Source: Bacillota bacterium (GTDB lineage Bacteria > Bacillota > Dethiobacteria > DTU022 > UBA8154). From it: a stretch of DNA of 35,116 bases. Position 1 is the stretch's first letter. Every line of letters starts with the position of its first letter. The notes beneath the pieces are model-generated. The model did no database searches. It was not told the origin of the DNA and was given only the letters and a program-made list of their open reading frames with translations. Where the stretch lies: contig JAAYFF010000031.1 of NCBI GenBank assembly GCA_012728375.1, positions 1 to 35,116 on the forward strand, read 5' to 3'. Position numbers and translations under genes: made by a program. Positions 7,324 to 16,280 of this stretch are shown here, in pieces.

Positions 7324-8106
7324 TTGCAGATCTTATTTTTAGGAGATATTTTCGGAAGACCGGGGAGGCAGATCGTCAAAAAAATGCTGCCAGAGCTGAA
7401 AGCGCGCTTTCAAATAGACCTGACCATTGCCAACGGAGAAAATGCTGCCGGAGGTCTCGGGCTGACACCGGCTGTTGTGCAGGAGCTATTTGAAATGGGC
7501 GTTGATATTTTAACTTCAGGCAATCATATCTGGGACAAAAAGGATATACTCAAAGTAATTGACACAGAAAAAAGAGTTCTCCGGCCGGCAAATTTCGCAC
7601 TTTCCGTTCCCGGGAGGGGAGCGGAAATTTTTCAAGTGGGAAATGTTCAGGTAGGGGTGCTGAACCTTGCCGGCCGCCTCTTTATGCCTCCCCAATGCGA
7701 CTGCCCTTTTAGCGCAGCCACGAGAGAAATGGAAACCCTCCTCAAAACAACTCCTCTTATTATTGTAGATTTTCACGCGGAGGCGACTTCCGAAAAAATG
7801 GCCATGGGATGGCTCTTGAGAGATAAGGCCAGTGCCGTTATCGGTACGCATACCCATGTTCAAACCGCGGATGAGAAAATCTACCCTGAAAAAGCCGCTT
7901 ATATCAGCGATGCCGGCATGGTAGGAGCCTATACCTCTATTCTTGGGCTGGATCCTGACGAGATACTAAACAAATTCATGACCGGGCTGCCCATGAAGTG
8001 GAAGCCGGCCGAAGGAAAAGGGATGCTGAACGGCGTTGTTATCACCCTTGATGAGCACAGCGGCAAAGCTTTAGAGATCCGGAGAATCTTTGAAATAACG
8101 GAATAA
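7324..8106 (+). CDS. ymdB: YmdB-type metallophosphoesterase (TIGR00282 family)
   Basis: A 260-residue dinuclear metal phosphodiesterase. Its residues match the family: FLGDIFGRPGR at the start, NGENAAGG, SGNHIWDK, FHAEATSEK and GTHTHVQTADE, which carry the Asp, Asn, His and Glu metal ligands. In Bacillus subtilis, YmdB hydrolyses 2',3'-cyclic nucleotides and influences the choice between motility and biofilm. The start is a TTG at 7324, behind AGGCGGGA; it gives exactly the family N-terminus, and no ATG is better. In many Firmicutes this gene lies beside rny, but that partner is absent here. The product is cytosolic. Confidence 0.9.
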   Translation: MQILFLGDIFGRPGRQIVKKMLPELKARFQIDLTIANGENAAGGLGLTPAVVQELFEMGVDILTSGNHIWDKKDILKVIDTEKRVLRPANFALSVPGRGAEIFQVGNVQVGVLNLAGRLFMPPQCDCPFSAATREMETLLKTTPLIIVDFHAEATSEKMAMGWLLRDKASAVIGTHTHVQTADEKIYPEKAAYISDAGMVGAYTSILGLDPDEILNKFMTGLPMKWKPAEGKGMLNGVVITLDEHSGKALEIRRIFEITE

Positions 8107-8134
8107 TGGCTCGTAAACGCCCGTTGGTTTTTTT

Positions 8135-9469
8135 CTAAGAGTTGCCTGGCGCGGGGATAATCCCCTTTTCCATGAGAATCCTGACCTGTTCCTGGGCGCG
8201 GCCTATCTTCTCTCTGGCCAGGGAGAAAACTTCCTCCCGCGTCAGGATCAGGCGTGCCACATTCTCCTCGATGGCTTTCATCGCGGTTGCAGTTGCCACC
8301 CTGGGGAATACCTCCGGGTTATCCATCGTCGGCAAAATTTTTTCGGGATTTAAGCCTTTTTCCGCCGCGCAGGCAGCCAACTCCTCTGCCGCAGCAATAC
8401 ACATTGTATCGGTAATGGTCCTGGCCTGGACATCCAGGACGCCGCGGAAAATTGCCGGAAAGCCCAGGGAGTTGTTTACCTGATTGGGAAAATCGGATCG
8501 CCCCGTGGCTACAATTGCCGCTCCCGCTTCTTTGGCCTCCCACGGCCAAATCTCGGGAACAGGATTGGCGCAGGCAAAAACAATGGCATCGCTGGCCATA
8601 GCCTTTATCCATTCCTTTTTAATCGTATCCGGTCCCGGCTTGGATAGGGCGATAACGGCATCGGCACCTTCCATGGCCTCCGCCATCCCGCCTGTTTTCT
8701 GTTCCCCATTGGTCAGTTCCATAATTTTAAGCTTCTCCCGGTGCTTTTCTGTTATGTCCTTTCTTTGCCTGTGCAGGATTCCCTTGCTGTCGCACATGAT
8801 AATGTTTCCCGGGGGAACTCCGGCAGCCAGCAGCAGCCTCAAGGTAGCAACATTGGCAGCTCCGGCTCCGATCATGGCTATGCGGGCATTTGATAACTCT
8901 TTCCCCACAATCTTCATAGCATTAATCAACCCTGCCAGCGTCACGCAGGCTGTTCCCTGCTGGTCGTCGTGCCAGACGGGAATTTGACATTCCTGGCGCA
9001 GGCGCTCCAAGATGTAAAAACACTTGGGGTTTTCGATATCCTCCAGGTTAATGCCGCCAAAAGAAGGCTGTAAAATTTTTACGGTCCTGATGATCTCCTC
9101 CGGGTCCTTCGTATCCAGGCAGATGGGAAAGGCATCCACACCTCCCAGATACTTAAAGAGAAGGGCTTTCCCCTCCATGACCGGCAGGGAGGCTTCAGGA
9201 CCAATGTCCCCCAGGCCGAGAACCCGGGTTCCATCGGAAATTACAGCAACAAAATTGCCTTTATTGGTATGTTTATAAACACTCTCTTTGTGTTCGTAAA
9301 TATCGCGGCAGGGTGCCGCTACCCCGGGGGTGTACCACACGGCAAAGTCATTGTAATCCCTCACAGGAGCTTTCAGAGTAACCTCAACCTTCCCCCGGTA
9401 AAAGGGATGCAGCTTCATGGCATCTTCTGCCGGCTTTACTGCTTTGTTCAACAATTCATCTTTATTCAT
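8135..9469 (-). CDS. NAD(P)-dependent malic enzyme
   Basis: A 444-residue cytosolic enzyme that oxidatively decarboxylates malate to pyruvate. Visible features are YTPGVAAPC (about residue 50), the catalytic Tyr/Lys region with VISDGTRVLGLGDIGPEA and EGKALLFK, metal-binding NLEDIENP, WHDDQQGTA, and the Rossmann motif GAGAANVA. Malic enzyme fits a syntroph that cycles C4 acids, for example through methylmalonyl-CoA or in reverse for anaplerosis. The ATG at 9469 (MNKDELL) lies 11-12 bases behind AAAGGAG. Another ATG at 9481 abuts that site, and the frame remains open into the neighbouring gene's end, which I regard as chance. It lies 88 bases downstream of the SpoIIE-type gene and may be cotranscribed. 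Confidence 0.93.
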   Translation of the reverse strand: MNKDELLNKAVKPAEDAMKLHPFYRGKVEVTLKAPVRDYNDFAVWYTPGVAAPCRDIYEHKESVYKHTNKGNFVAVISDGTRVLGLGDIGPEASLPVMEGKALLFKYLGGVDAFPICLDTKDPEEIIRTVKILQPSFGGINLEDIENPKCFYILERLRQECQIPVWHDDQQGTACVTLAGLINAMKIVGKELSNARIAMIGAGAANVATLRLLLAAGVPPGNIIMCDSKGILHRQRKDITEKHREKLKIMELTNGEQKTGGMAEAMEGADAVIALSKPGPDTIKKEWIKAMASDAIVFACANPVPEIWPWEAKEAGAAIVATGRSDFPNQVNNSLGFPAIFRGVLDVQARTITDTMCIAAAEELAACAAEKGLNPEKILPTMDNPEVFPRVATATAMKAIEENVARLILTREEVFSLAREKIGRAQEQVRILMEKGIIPAPGNS

Positions 9470-9557
9470 GTAAATGGTCATCTCCTTTGTTTTTCTCCTG
9501 CCGCTCACCCTTAATCCATATTCCCTCTTCCACCGTTCCATAAAACCTGCCTCCAGC

Positions 9558-12500
9558 CTATAACAGCCTGACGATCGTCGCCCTATTGCCTCTGCTGTTA
9601 TAAGATAAAAAGTCGGATGCCATTTTTGCCAGAAAAATGCCCCGCCCTCTTTCTTCCAGGCTCTCCGGGTTAAGGCTTTTTTCAAGTTCTTTTTGCCAGT
9701 TGAAACCCTCACCCTGGTCTTGAACAATCATTTTAACATATCTATCCGTTTCCGTCACATTAAGAATAACTTGTTTGTGGGGATCAAACCTGTTTCCGTG
9801 TTCAATGGCATTGGTCAGCACCTCACGGAGAGGCAGCAGGTCAAATCCCGAACCCTTTCCCAAAAATAATTCGACTTTCCGGGTTGCCTCTTCAACGCTC
9901 TGGAAAGTACTTTCCAACTCCAGCTGAAGACTTTTCGCCTTTGGCAAGGACTTCAGAACCAGGAAAGTGATATCATCATCACCTTGCAACCCTCCGTTAA
10001 ATTCCATAAAATCATTGTTAATCACGCTGACAATTTGTTCAGGAGTAAGGTGGCAATTCTCAAGAAAAATTCTTCTTAATCTGTCTCCGTATTCCCGGCC
10101 GTTTTGAACCTGTTCCACGAGCCCGTCAGTTGTAAAAAGAATTGTTGTTCCGGGAGAAAACTTGCGACAAACAACCTGATAATCTGTCAACTCAGGAGGC
10201 AGCGCAGAGGAAATCGGCATCCCTTTACTGATTAACTGTACGCACTCTCCTCCGGGCAATACGGCAATAGGAGGGTTTTGGAACCCTGCCCCGGAAAAAT
10301 AACACATATTGGTATCCAGGTTTAAAATCCAGAGAAAAACGCAAAGAAAATATTCCTCAGGGTAATTTTCCTTGTAAAATTGCTCTGTGAGATAATGTAA
10401 AATCTCCTCCGGCATAAAAAGTTTCCCTTCATCATGCCTTAAAAACAAATAATTGTCAATGGTATTTTTGATAAAAACGCTTAACATAGCTCCATCCAGG
10501 CCGTGCCCGGATACATCGGCCAGATAAACAATCAGTTGATTGCCTTTGTGTATAACCCGATAAAAATCTCCTCCCAGGACCCGGGCAGGCTGATAATGGG
10601 CGGCAAAATCATACCCCTCCACCTGGGGAAAGTCTTTCTGTAGAGAACGCTCGTGCACCAGCCTCGCCTTTTCTATTTCTTCGTCCAAAGCTTTTTCAGT
10701 CTTTTTGCGCGCGTCTTCTTCCAGGCAAAGGGAAACATACGTAGCCATGAGCAGGGCAAGCCTTTGATCGTCATTGGACCATTCCCTGGGATAACCTACA
10801 TGCTCAAAGCTAAAAACTCCGACAACTTTTCCCCTGAGCCAGATGGGAGCGTCCAAAAGGGACACAATCCCCGTTTTTCTGAAATAATCAGGCGGAAAAA
10901 CTTTGGTGTGGGGATCGGTAAAAACATCTACAGCAGCGACCGAGTTTCCTTCCTTGTGATTGCGGGAATACCGGCAAAACTCCTTACTGGAGAGCTTCTG
11001 CCCGCTGGAATGGGTATTTTTACTTCTTTCGTAGAGATCAAAACAGGACATCCCGGCATAATCATCGTCATACCACCAGACACCGACGCGCTCCGCAGGG
11101 ATAAGAAGGGATGTCGCTTCAACAATCTCTTTAACCGCGTCAGCCAGGCTTTCCTTAATCCATGCACCATGCATGGCCAAATCTAAAAGAATCTTGTTTT
11201 GACGGTAGAGCCTTATTTCATTTTCCTGCAGCAGCTCTTCGACCTTTTTATATTCTGATATATTTTCAAACATGCCTAGGGCATAACGAAACTCCCCTGC
11301 TGAATCTTTCACCAAAGTCAAGGACATGCGTCCCCAGACCAGTTGACCGTCCTTGCGGACAAATCTGCTGTCTATCCCGCAATAATTGCGCTTACCTGCC
11401 AGCAGTTCTTCCACCATAGTAATTCCCGGCAAAAGATCACCGGGATAAATCCTCTCAAATAACGTGCTGCGATGCAATTCTTTTTCCCTTAATCCCAAAA
11501 GCTGTTGCAATGAAAAATTACTTTTTAAAAAACGCCCGTCCCTATCCAACAAGGCAATTCCAACCGGAGATCTCTCAAAAACAATCTTTAACTGCTCCTC
11601 GCTCTCTTTTATTTTTATTTGTGAATTTTCCAGTTTACCCAGAATTGTTTTTATCTCCTCCGCTACTAGGGAAAGCTCGTCAGGTTCCGGCGTGCTCCCT
11701 GAATGTACAGAGAAGTCTTTCTTTTCTCTTACCGAACGAATGAGGCGGTTCAGCCGGGAAAGGATCGTTTTTTTCAAAAAGGAAAAAACTCCGCCCCAAA
11801 AAACCAGAATTATAAAACAAAGGGAAAGAAAGAAAAAAGTAAGGCCTTTTTTTCCAATCCTGTAGACGTCGCGGGATAGTGCGGTTTTAATCAAAAGAGC
11901 AGGTTTTCCGTAAATATCTTGCAGAAAAGTATATCCTTCAATTTTTTCACCGCTTTCGTCGCGGATAAAGAAGATCTCTTCGGGTGAAGATAAGGCATGT
12001 TCTTTTAATTCGGGAGTATCCACCATATCCAGGGGTTGAATGGTAAAGTCCAAATACAATTTTTCAGCTAATCTGGATATATTCGCGGGATTTAAAAAAA
12101 TCCCGGCACAGAATGTCCCAATAGGCAGGCCTTCATAATAGTTGGGCAAAATCGGTGAGGCAGCTATTAAAACAGGACCTTCCGGGAGAAGGACAATACC
12201 GGAAAATACTCCTCCCTTTTCAAGATTAAGCTCCCCGGCATCTGAGGGAAAAGGGCGATACACAAGGGGGCTGCCCGGCTGGAGGTGCTCATTCAGGCTG
12301 AAGAAAACGGGTATTTTTTTTCCTGCCAAAAAGTCGAAACCCTTTTTTAAAACCAACCTTCCCCTTGAATCAAGAAAAACCATAAAACCAACCTTCAAAT
12401 CTGAAAAAACTTCATCGCTGAGGTTCTTTTCAATAAACCGCTGGGTGGGTTCGGCCAAAAAAGCATATGTTTCAATTGAATTTGCCCAGTCTCTGGCAAT

Positions 12501-12683
12501 GCTCTCCAGACGTCCGAGCTCATCCGCAATAATATTTTTTACGCGCTGCAAATTTTTTTCTGTATTCTTTTCCTCCAAACGTAAAATACTACTACCCAGA
12601 ATAAAGTTCATGGCAAAAAAAATTGTTCCCATCATTACAAGAGAGAGGACAATCATAAAGGACAACATTTTTTTGCGCAGCAT
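9558..12683 (-). CDS. Membrane sensor with PAS, GAF, SpoIIE-type phosphatase and anti-sigma-kinase-like domains
   Basis: A 1041-residue signalling protein. Order: membrane helix at about 8-29, a roughly 240-residue external CHASE4-like sensor, helix at about 281-303, HAMP region 303-355, PAS 361-480 (ending MFENISEYKK), GAF 495-655, SpoIIE/PP2C phosphatase about 690-890 (GGDFY, ADVSGHG, FTTDGLVE), and a GHKL ATPase about 915-1041 with the N-box REVLTNAIEHGN. SpoIIE-type phosphatases dephosphorylate anti-anti-sigma factors, and RsbW-like ATPases phosphorylate them, so the protein may contain both activities of one switch. The ATG at 12683 follows GGGAGG by ten bases. GGDFYRV has Arg where Asp is common, but the metal-binding Asp of GGD is present. 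No STAS partner lies nearby. Confidence 0.92.
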   Translation of the reverse strand: MLRKKMLSFMIVLSLVMMGTIFFAMNFILGSSILRLEEKNTEKNLQRVKNIIADELGRLESIARDWANSIETYAFLAEPTQRFIEKNLSDEVFSDLKVGFMVFLDSRGRLVLKKGFDFLAGKKIPVFFSLNEHLQPGSPLVYRPFPSDAGELNLEKGGVFSGIVLLPEGPVLIAASPILPNYYEGLPIGTFCAGIFLNPANISRLAEKLYLDFTIQPLDMVDTPELKEHALSSPEEIFFIRDESGEKIEGYTFLQDIYGKPALLIKTALSRDVYRIGKKGLTFFFLSLCFIILVFWGGVFSFLKKTILSRLNRLIRSVREKKDFSVHSGSTPEPDELSLVAEEIKTILGKLENSQIKIKESEEQLKIVFERSPVGIALLDRDGRFLKSNFSLQQLLGLREKELHRSTLFERIYPGDLLPGITMVEELLAGKRNYCGIDSRFVRKDGQLVWGRMSLTLVKDSAGEFRYALGMFENISEYKKVEELLQENEIRLYRQNKILLDLAMHGAWIKESLADAVKEIVEATSLLIPAERVGVWWYDDDYAGMSCFDLYERSKNTHSSGQKLSSKEFCRYSRNHKEGNSVAAVDVFTDPHTKVFPPDYFRKTGIVSLLDAPIWLRGKVVGVFSFEHVGYPREWSNDDQRLALLMATYVSLCLEEDARKKTEKALDEEIEKARLVHERSLQKDFPQVEGYDFAAHYQPARVLGGDFYRVIHKGNQLIVYLADVSGHGLDGAMLSVFIKNTIDNYLFLRHDEGKLFMPEEILHYLTEQFYKENYPEEYFLCVFLWILNLDTNMCYFSGAGFQNPPIAVLPGGECVQLISKGMPISSALPPELTDYQVVCRKFSPGTTILFTTDGLVEQVQNGREYGDRLRRIFLENCHLTPEQIVSVINNDFMEFNGGLQGDDDITFLVLKSLPKAKSLQLELESTFQSVEEATRKVELFLGKGSGFDLLPLREVLTNAIEHGNRFDPHKQVILNVTETDRYVKMIVQDQGEGFNWQKELEKSLNPESLEERGRGIFLAKMASDFLSYNSRGNRATIVRLL

Positions 12684-12712
12684 CCCGGCACGGCCTCCCG
12701 ACGAAACAAGTA

Positions 12713-12741
12713 TTGTCTAATGATGGAATAATTGTTATTAT
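12713..12741 (+). promoter_or_regulatory. Probable promoter for pgi
   Basis: TTGTCT at 12713-12718 and TATTAT at 12736-12741 are separated by 17 bases. They lie about 75 bases upstream of the pgi start, in the only divergent gap in this part of the window. Confidence 0.55.
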
Positions 12742-12815
12742 AAGTTCAACGCATTCCTTAAAAAACCTTTTCTGGTAAGAGATAACCCCTTTTGAAATTC
12801 TAATTGGAGGATCCA

Positions 12816-14123
12816 ATGGGAAAAGAAATTCTTTTTCATATGGAAGACGCAAGCTCTGTCCGGCCCCATGAGCTGGATTACCTGGAACCGGCCATAACTA
12901 GGGTCCACAAATTAATCCATTCCCGCAAGGGTCCCGGCGGCGAATTTGCAGGATGGGTCGATTTACCCCTCAACTATGATCGGGAAGAATTTAACAGAAT
13001 TAAGGAAACTGCTCGGAAAATAAGGGAAACATCCGAAGTTTTTATTGTCATTGGTGTCGGCGGTTCATACCTGGGTGCCAGATCCGCCCTGGAACTGCTT
13101 CAACATTCCTTTTACAACCAGCTCCCGGCAAACAAACGGAAAGGACCTGAAATATATTTCGCCGGCTTTAATATTAGCCCGGCATATCTGACACACCTTC
13201 TGGACATCACTAGGGAAAAAGAACTGACCTTAAATGTCATTTCTAAATCAGGAACAACTCTGGAGCCCGCGCTCTCTTTCCGAGTTTTTCGCGATCTGTT
13301 GGAAAAACGGTACGGCAAAAAAGGAGCAAGGGAGAGGATTGTTGCAACAACCGACAAATCCAAAGGCGCTTTGAAAAAACTCGCTGATGAAGAAGGCTAT
13401 ACGACCTTTACCGTACCGGAGGACATCGGAGGGCGCTATTCAGTCCTGACGGCAGTGGGACTGCTGCCGATCTCCGTCGGCGGTATCGATATTGATGAAA
13501 TAATGAAAGGTGCTGCAGTAGGGCACCAACTCTACGGCCGCGAAAGTTTGGCGGAAAATGCCTGCTATCAATATGCTGCAACCAGAAACATTTTGTACCG
13601 CAAAGGGAAAGTGATCGAACTGCTGGCCACCTATGATCCCGCTTTCCTCTATTTCAGCGAATGGTGGAAGCAACTTTTCGGCGAAAGCGAGGGAAAGGAC
13701 GGAAAAGGAATTTTTCCCGCCAGTGCAAGTTTTACCAGGGATCTGCATTCCCTGGGGCAGTTAATTCAGGACGGCTGCCGCAACCTCTTTTCCACCACTC
13801 TTTGGATAGAGAGCCCTGCCGTTGATAAGGAAATTGATAAGCTGGAGGAAGATATCGACGGGTTGGATTACCTCGCGGGAAAATCATTTCATTTTGTCAA
13901 TAACAAAGCATGCCGGGGAGTAATGGCTGCCCATGCTTCCGGTGGAGTCCCCTCCCTTAAAATTACGGTACCTGAACAAACTCCCTTTTACTACGGCCAG
14001 ATGGTCTATTTCTTTGAAAAAGCCTGCGCTGCCAGCGCTTACCTCCTCGGCGTAAACCCCTTTGATCAGCCCGGAGTTGAAGCTTACAAGAAAAAAATGT
14101 TCTCCCTGCTGGCAAAACCATAA
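12816..14123 (+). CDS. pgi: Glucose-6-phosphate isomerase
   Basis: A 435-residue cytosolic enzyme interconverting glucose-6-phosphate and fructose-6-phosphate in glycolysis and gluconeogenesis. Signature segments are [32 protein letters not shown] (phosphate binding), [14 protein letters not shown], the QLIQDG region and the C-terminal [12 protein letters not shown] with the active-site lysine. The length is typical of the shorter Firmicute Pgi group. GGAGG at 12806-12810 sits five bases before the ATG at 12816; a TTG four codons earlier overlaps this site and is rejected. It is divergent from the sensor gene. The roughly 500 bases downstream are very AT-rich. Confidence 0.97.
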   Translation: MGKEILFHMEDASSVRPHELDYLEPAITRVHKLIHSRKGPGGEFAGWVDLPLNYDREEFNRIKETARKIRETSEVFIVIGVGGSYLGARSALELLQHSFYNQLPANKRKGPEIYFAGFNISPAYLTHLLDITREKELTLNVISKSGTTLEPALSFRVFRDLLEKRYGKKGARERIVATTDKSKGALKKLADEEGYTTFTVPEDIGGRYSVLTAVGLLPISVGGIDIDEIMKGAAVGHQLYGRESLAENACYQYAATRNILYRKGKVIELLATYDPAFLYFSEWWKQLFGESEGKDGKGIFPASASFTRDLHSLGQLIQDGCRNLFSTTLWIESPAVDKEIDKLEEDIDGLDYLAGKSFHFVNNKACRGVMAAHASGGVPSLKITVPEQTPFYYGQMVYFFEKACAASAYLLGVNPFDQPGVEAYKKKMFSLLAKP

Positions 14124-14643
14124 AACCAGTTGCCCACAAAAACCGACAAAATAGACCCCTAAAAAGAAGATTTTTTAAAAAATTTGTAACTGCTTAGAGG
14201 TTAATGCATAAGTTTATATTAATAATTTACCCTCCATTCAGACTTAGCAAAATGGTCTAAGTTAAATTTTTTTATGAAATTTTTGTTATATTTTTTTTAA
14301 TAGCCCTTGACAAAATTAATCCATATATGGAATAATTCAAAGTAAATTATAAACAATCTATTGGGCGAATATTATCTTTATTTATACATTTAATTATCTT
14401 ACCTAGTGAAAAACCGCACAATTATAACTTAAGTACATTTTTTTAAGCAAAAATTTTAGAAAAATGACAAATTTGCACAAAAAAACATATTAAAAAGTGT
14501 TTTAAATTTACTTTAAAGGGGGAGTTGATGCCGTTTTTTCGTCAGTTAGCAAACGGGTTGGCGCTCTGAGAATGTTGGATGTCCGGTAATTTGTTTCCCG
14601 GGAGCCGCTTTTATAATATTTTTGAAAGGGGTTTGTTTTTACA
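14124..14643 (+). other. AT-rich region upstream of the benzoate-CoA ligase gene
   Basis: About 520 bases without a convincing gene, markedly richer in A and T than the flanks up to about 14515. It holds a promoter candidate at 14307-14336 and a possible 13-codon ORF at 14528-14569 (MPFFRQLANGLAL) with AAAGGGGGAG just before it. The ligase ribosome binding site (AAAGGGG) is near 14624. The leader would be about 300 bases long. I see no recognisable riboswitch or intrinsic terminator with a T-run. Confidence 0.5.
14307..14336 (+). promoter_or_regulatory. Promoter candidate for the benzoate-CoA ligase with an internal palindrome
   Basis: Consensus TTGACA at 14307-14312 is followed after 18 bases by AATAAT at 14331-14336. 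The spacer contains the perfect palindrome CCATATATGG (14321-14330), which lies where a repressor could compete with RNA polymerase. Confidence 0.5.
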
Positions 14644-16217
14644 ATGTTTAAAATGCCTGACATGACAGACTGGTTTAACTTGGGTGATTTCTTGCTTGAC
14701 CGGCATATAAGAGAGGGACGCGGCAACAAAGCGGCTATTTATTACAAAGATAAAGTTATTACTTATTCAGAGCTTCAGGAAGCTGCCAATAAAGTAGGTA
14801 ATGCTTTGCTAGAGCAAGGAATTGAAGAGGAAAACAGAGTTATGATCTGTCTGCCCGATTGCCCTGAATTTCTTTATACTTATTTTGGAGCCATGAGGAT
14901 TGGAGCAGTTCCGGTTCCAATAAGTACCATGGCCCTCCCGGAGGATTATAAATATTACTTAAATGACAGCCGGGCCAAGGTCCTCGTTACAGATGACACG
15001 CTGGCCCCGAACTTTATGGAAGTGGCCGGAGAACTCAAATATCTGCGCCATTTCATCGTTGTGGGAAATCCGGGGCCCGGGCAACTCAGCTTTGATGATT
15101 TCATCAAGAACGCTTCTACCTCCCTGGAGGTTGCCCGGACCTCCAAGGACGATATGGCTTTTTGGCTGTACAGTTCCGGAACCACAGGCACTCCCAAGGG
15201 AGTCGTGCACCTTCATCACGATATGCTTTACTTCATTCCCTCCTATTGCGAAAATGTCCTGCAAATCACGGAAAACGACATCGTCTATTCCGTTTCCAAA
15301 ATGTATTTTTCCTACGGCAGGAATTCCATGGAATCGGTCTTTTTTAGCGGTGCTGCAGTAGTTCTGGTACCGGATCTGCCAAAACCCTTTAAAGTCGCTG
15401 AAATTATTGACCGCTACAAACCTACTATTCTCTTCAGCATTCCCACATCCTACATGGGGGTCCTGGATTTTTTAGACGGGGAAGCGAAAAAATATGACTT
15501 TTCATCCCTGAGAAAATGTATTTCTGCCGGAGAAGCCCTACCTAAAGTAATATTTGAGCGCTGGAAAGAAAAAATCGGGGTGGAAATATTGGACGGCATC
15601 GGCTCCACCGATGTGGGAGGGATCTACATTTCCAACGTGCCCGGAAAAATTAAAAGCGGGAGCTGCGGTATCCTTCTTCCCGGTTTTGAAGTCAAGCTTA
15701 CCGATGAAGACGGAAAGGAAGTGCCGGAAGGGGAAATTGGGGTTCTCTGGATGAGAAACGACGGAACTACTCCCTTTTACTGGAGAAAGCATGAAAAATC
15801 AAAAGAAGCCATTCATGGTGAATGGTTTAATACCGGCGACCAGTTTTATAAGGACAGCGACGGGTTTTACTGGTTTAGCGGCCGGGCTGACGATATGCTG
15901 AAAGCCGGGGGCATCTGGGTTTCTCCCGTAGAGGTTGAGGGTATTCTCCTCGAACATCCGGCAGTCCTGGAATGCGGCGTTGTCGGCAATCTGGACGAGT
16001 CCAATCTGGAAAAACCCCTTGCTTTTGTAGTCCTCCGGGAAGGGTACAAAGGTTCACCCGAGAGCTGCAGGATTTCGTCCGCAGTAAAACCGCGCACTAT
16101 AAATACCCCCGCTGGATAAGATTTGTTAATGAACTTCCCCGGACTGCCAGCGGCAAAGTCCAGAGGTTTAAACTCCGCGCCTTGCTGAAAACAGCTAAAA
16201 GCACCTGTGTTTCATAA
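14644..16217 (+). pseudogene. Benzoate-CoA ligase (AMP-forming), interrupted by a single-base frameshift
   Basis: This gene would activate benzoate, or a similar aryl acid, to its CoA thioester using ATP, the entry step of anaerobic benzoate degradation. The first frame has the adenylate motif YSSGTTGTPKG (residues 176-186), the aryl-CoA ligase segment SYGRNSMESVFF, GIGSTDVGGIY and GRADDMLKAGGIWVSPVE. At 16051-16055 (GGTTC) the frame shifts, and the first frame would end at 16119 with a nonsense tail. The -1 frame continues the family C-terminus as TRELQDFV, YKYPRW and ELPRTASGKVQRFKLR. One missing T restores a normal protein of about 524 residues. The shift removes the catalytic lysine of TASGK. 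Either a recent mutation or a sequencing error is possible. The ATG at 14644 follows AAAGGGG by 12 bases. Confidence 0.85.
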
Positions 16218-16239
16218 CTTTATTCATTCGAATAAAATT

Positions 16240-16280
16240 GAAACGGAGGTGGGACATTATTACAGGTCCGCCTCCGTTTC
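16240..16280. terminator. Hairpin between convergent ligase and MFS genes
   Basis: GAAACGGAGG at 16240-16249 pairs with CCTCCGTTTC at 16271-16280, and the stem extends inward with G-U pairs to about 14 bp. T-rich sequence follows on the minus strand, less so on the plus strand. It overlaps the last codons of the MFS gene and probably terminates both transcripts. Confidence 0.6.

Noticed and set aside
7191-7379. Upstream extension of the inositol-monophosphatase-family gene by 63 codons
   Set aside because: It overlaps the start of the divergent ymdB-like gene and lies in promoter sequence; the ribosome binding site fits the ATG at 7190.
9470-9727. Upstream extension of malic enzyme by 86 codons
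   Set aside because: It overlaps the sensor gene end, has no similarity to the family N-terminus, and a Shine-Dalgarno site supports the ATG at 9469.
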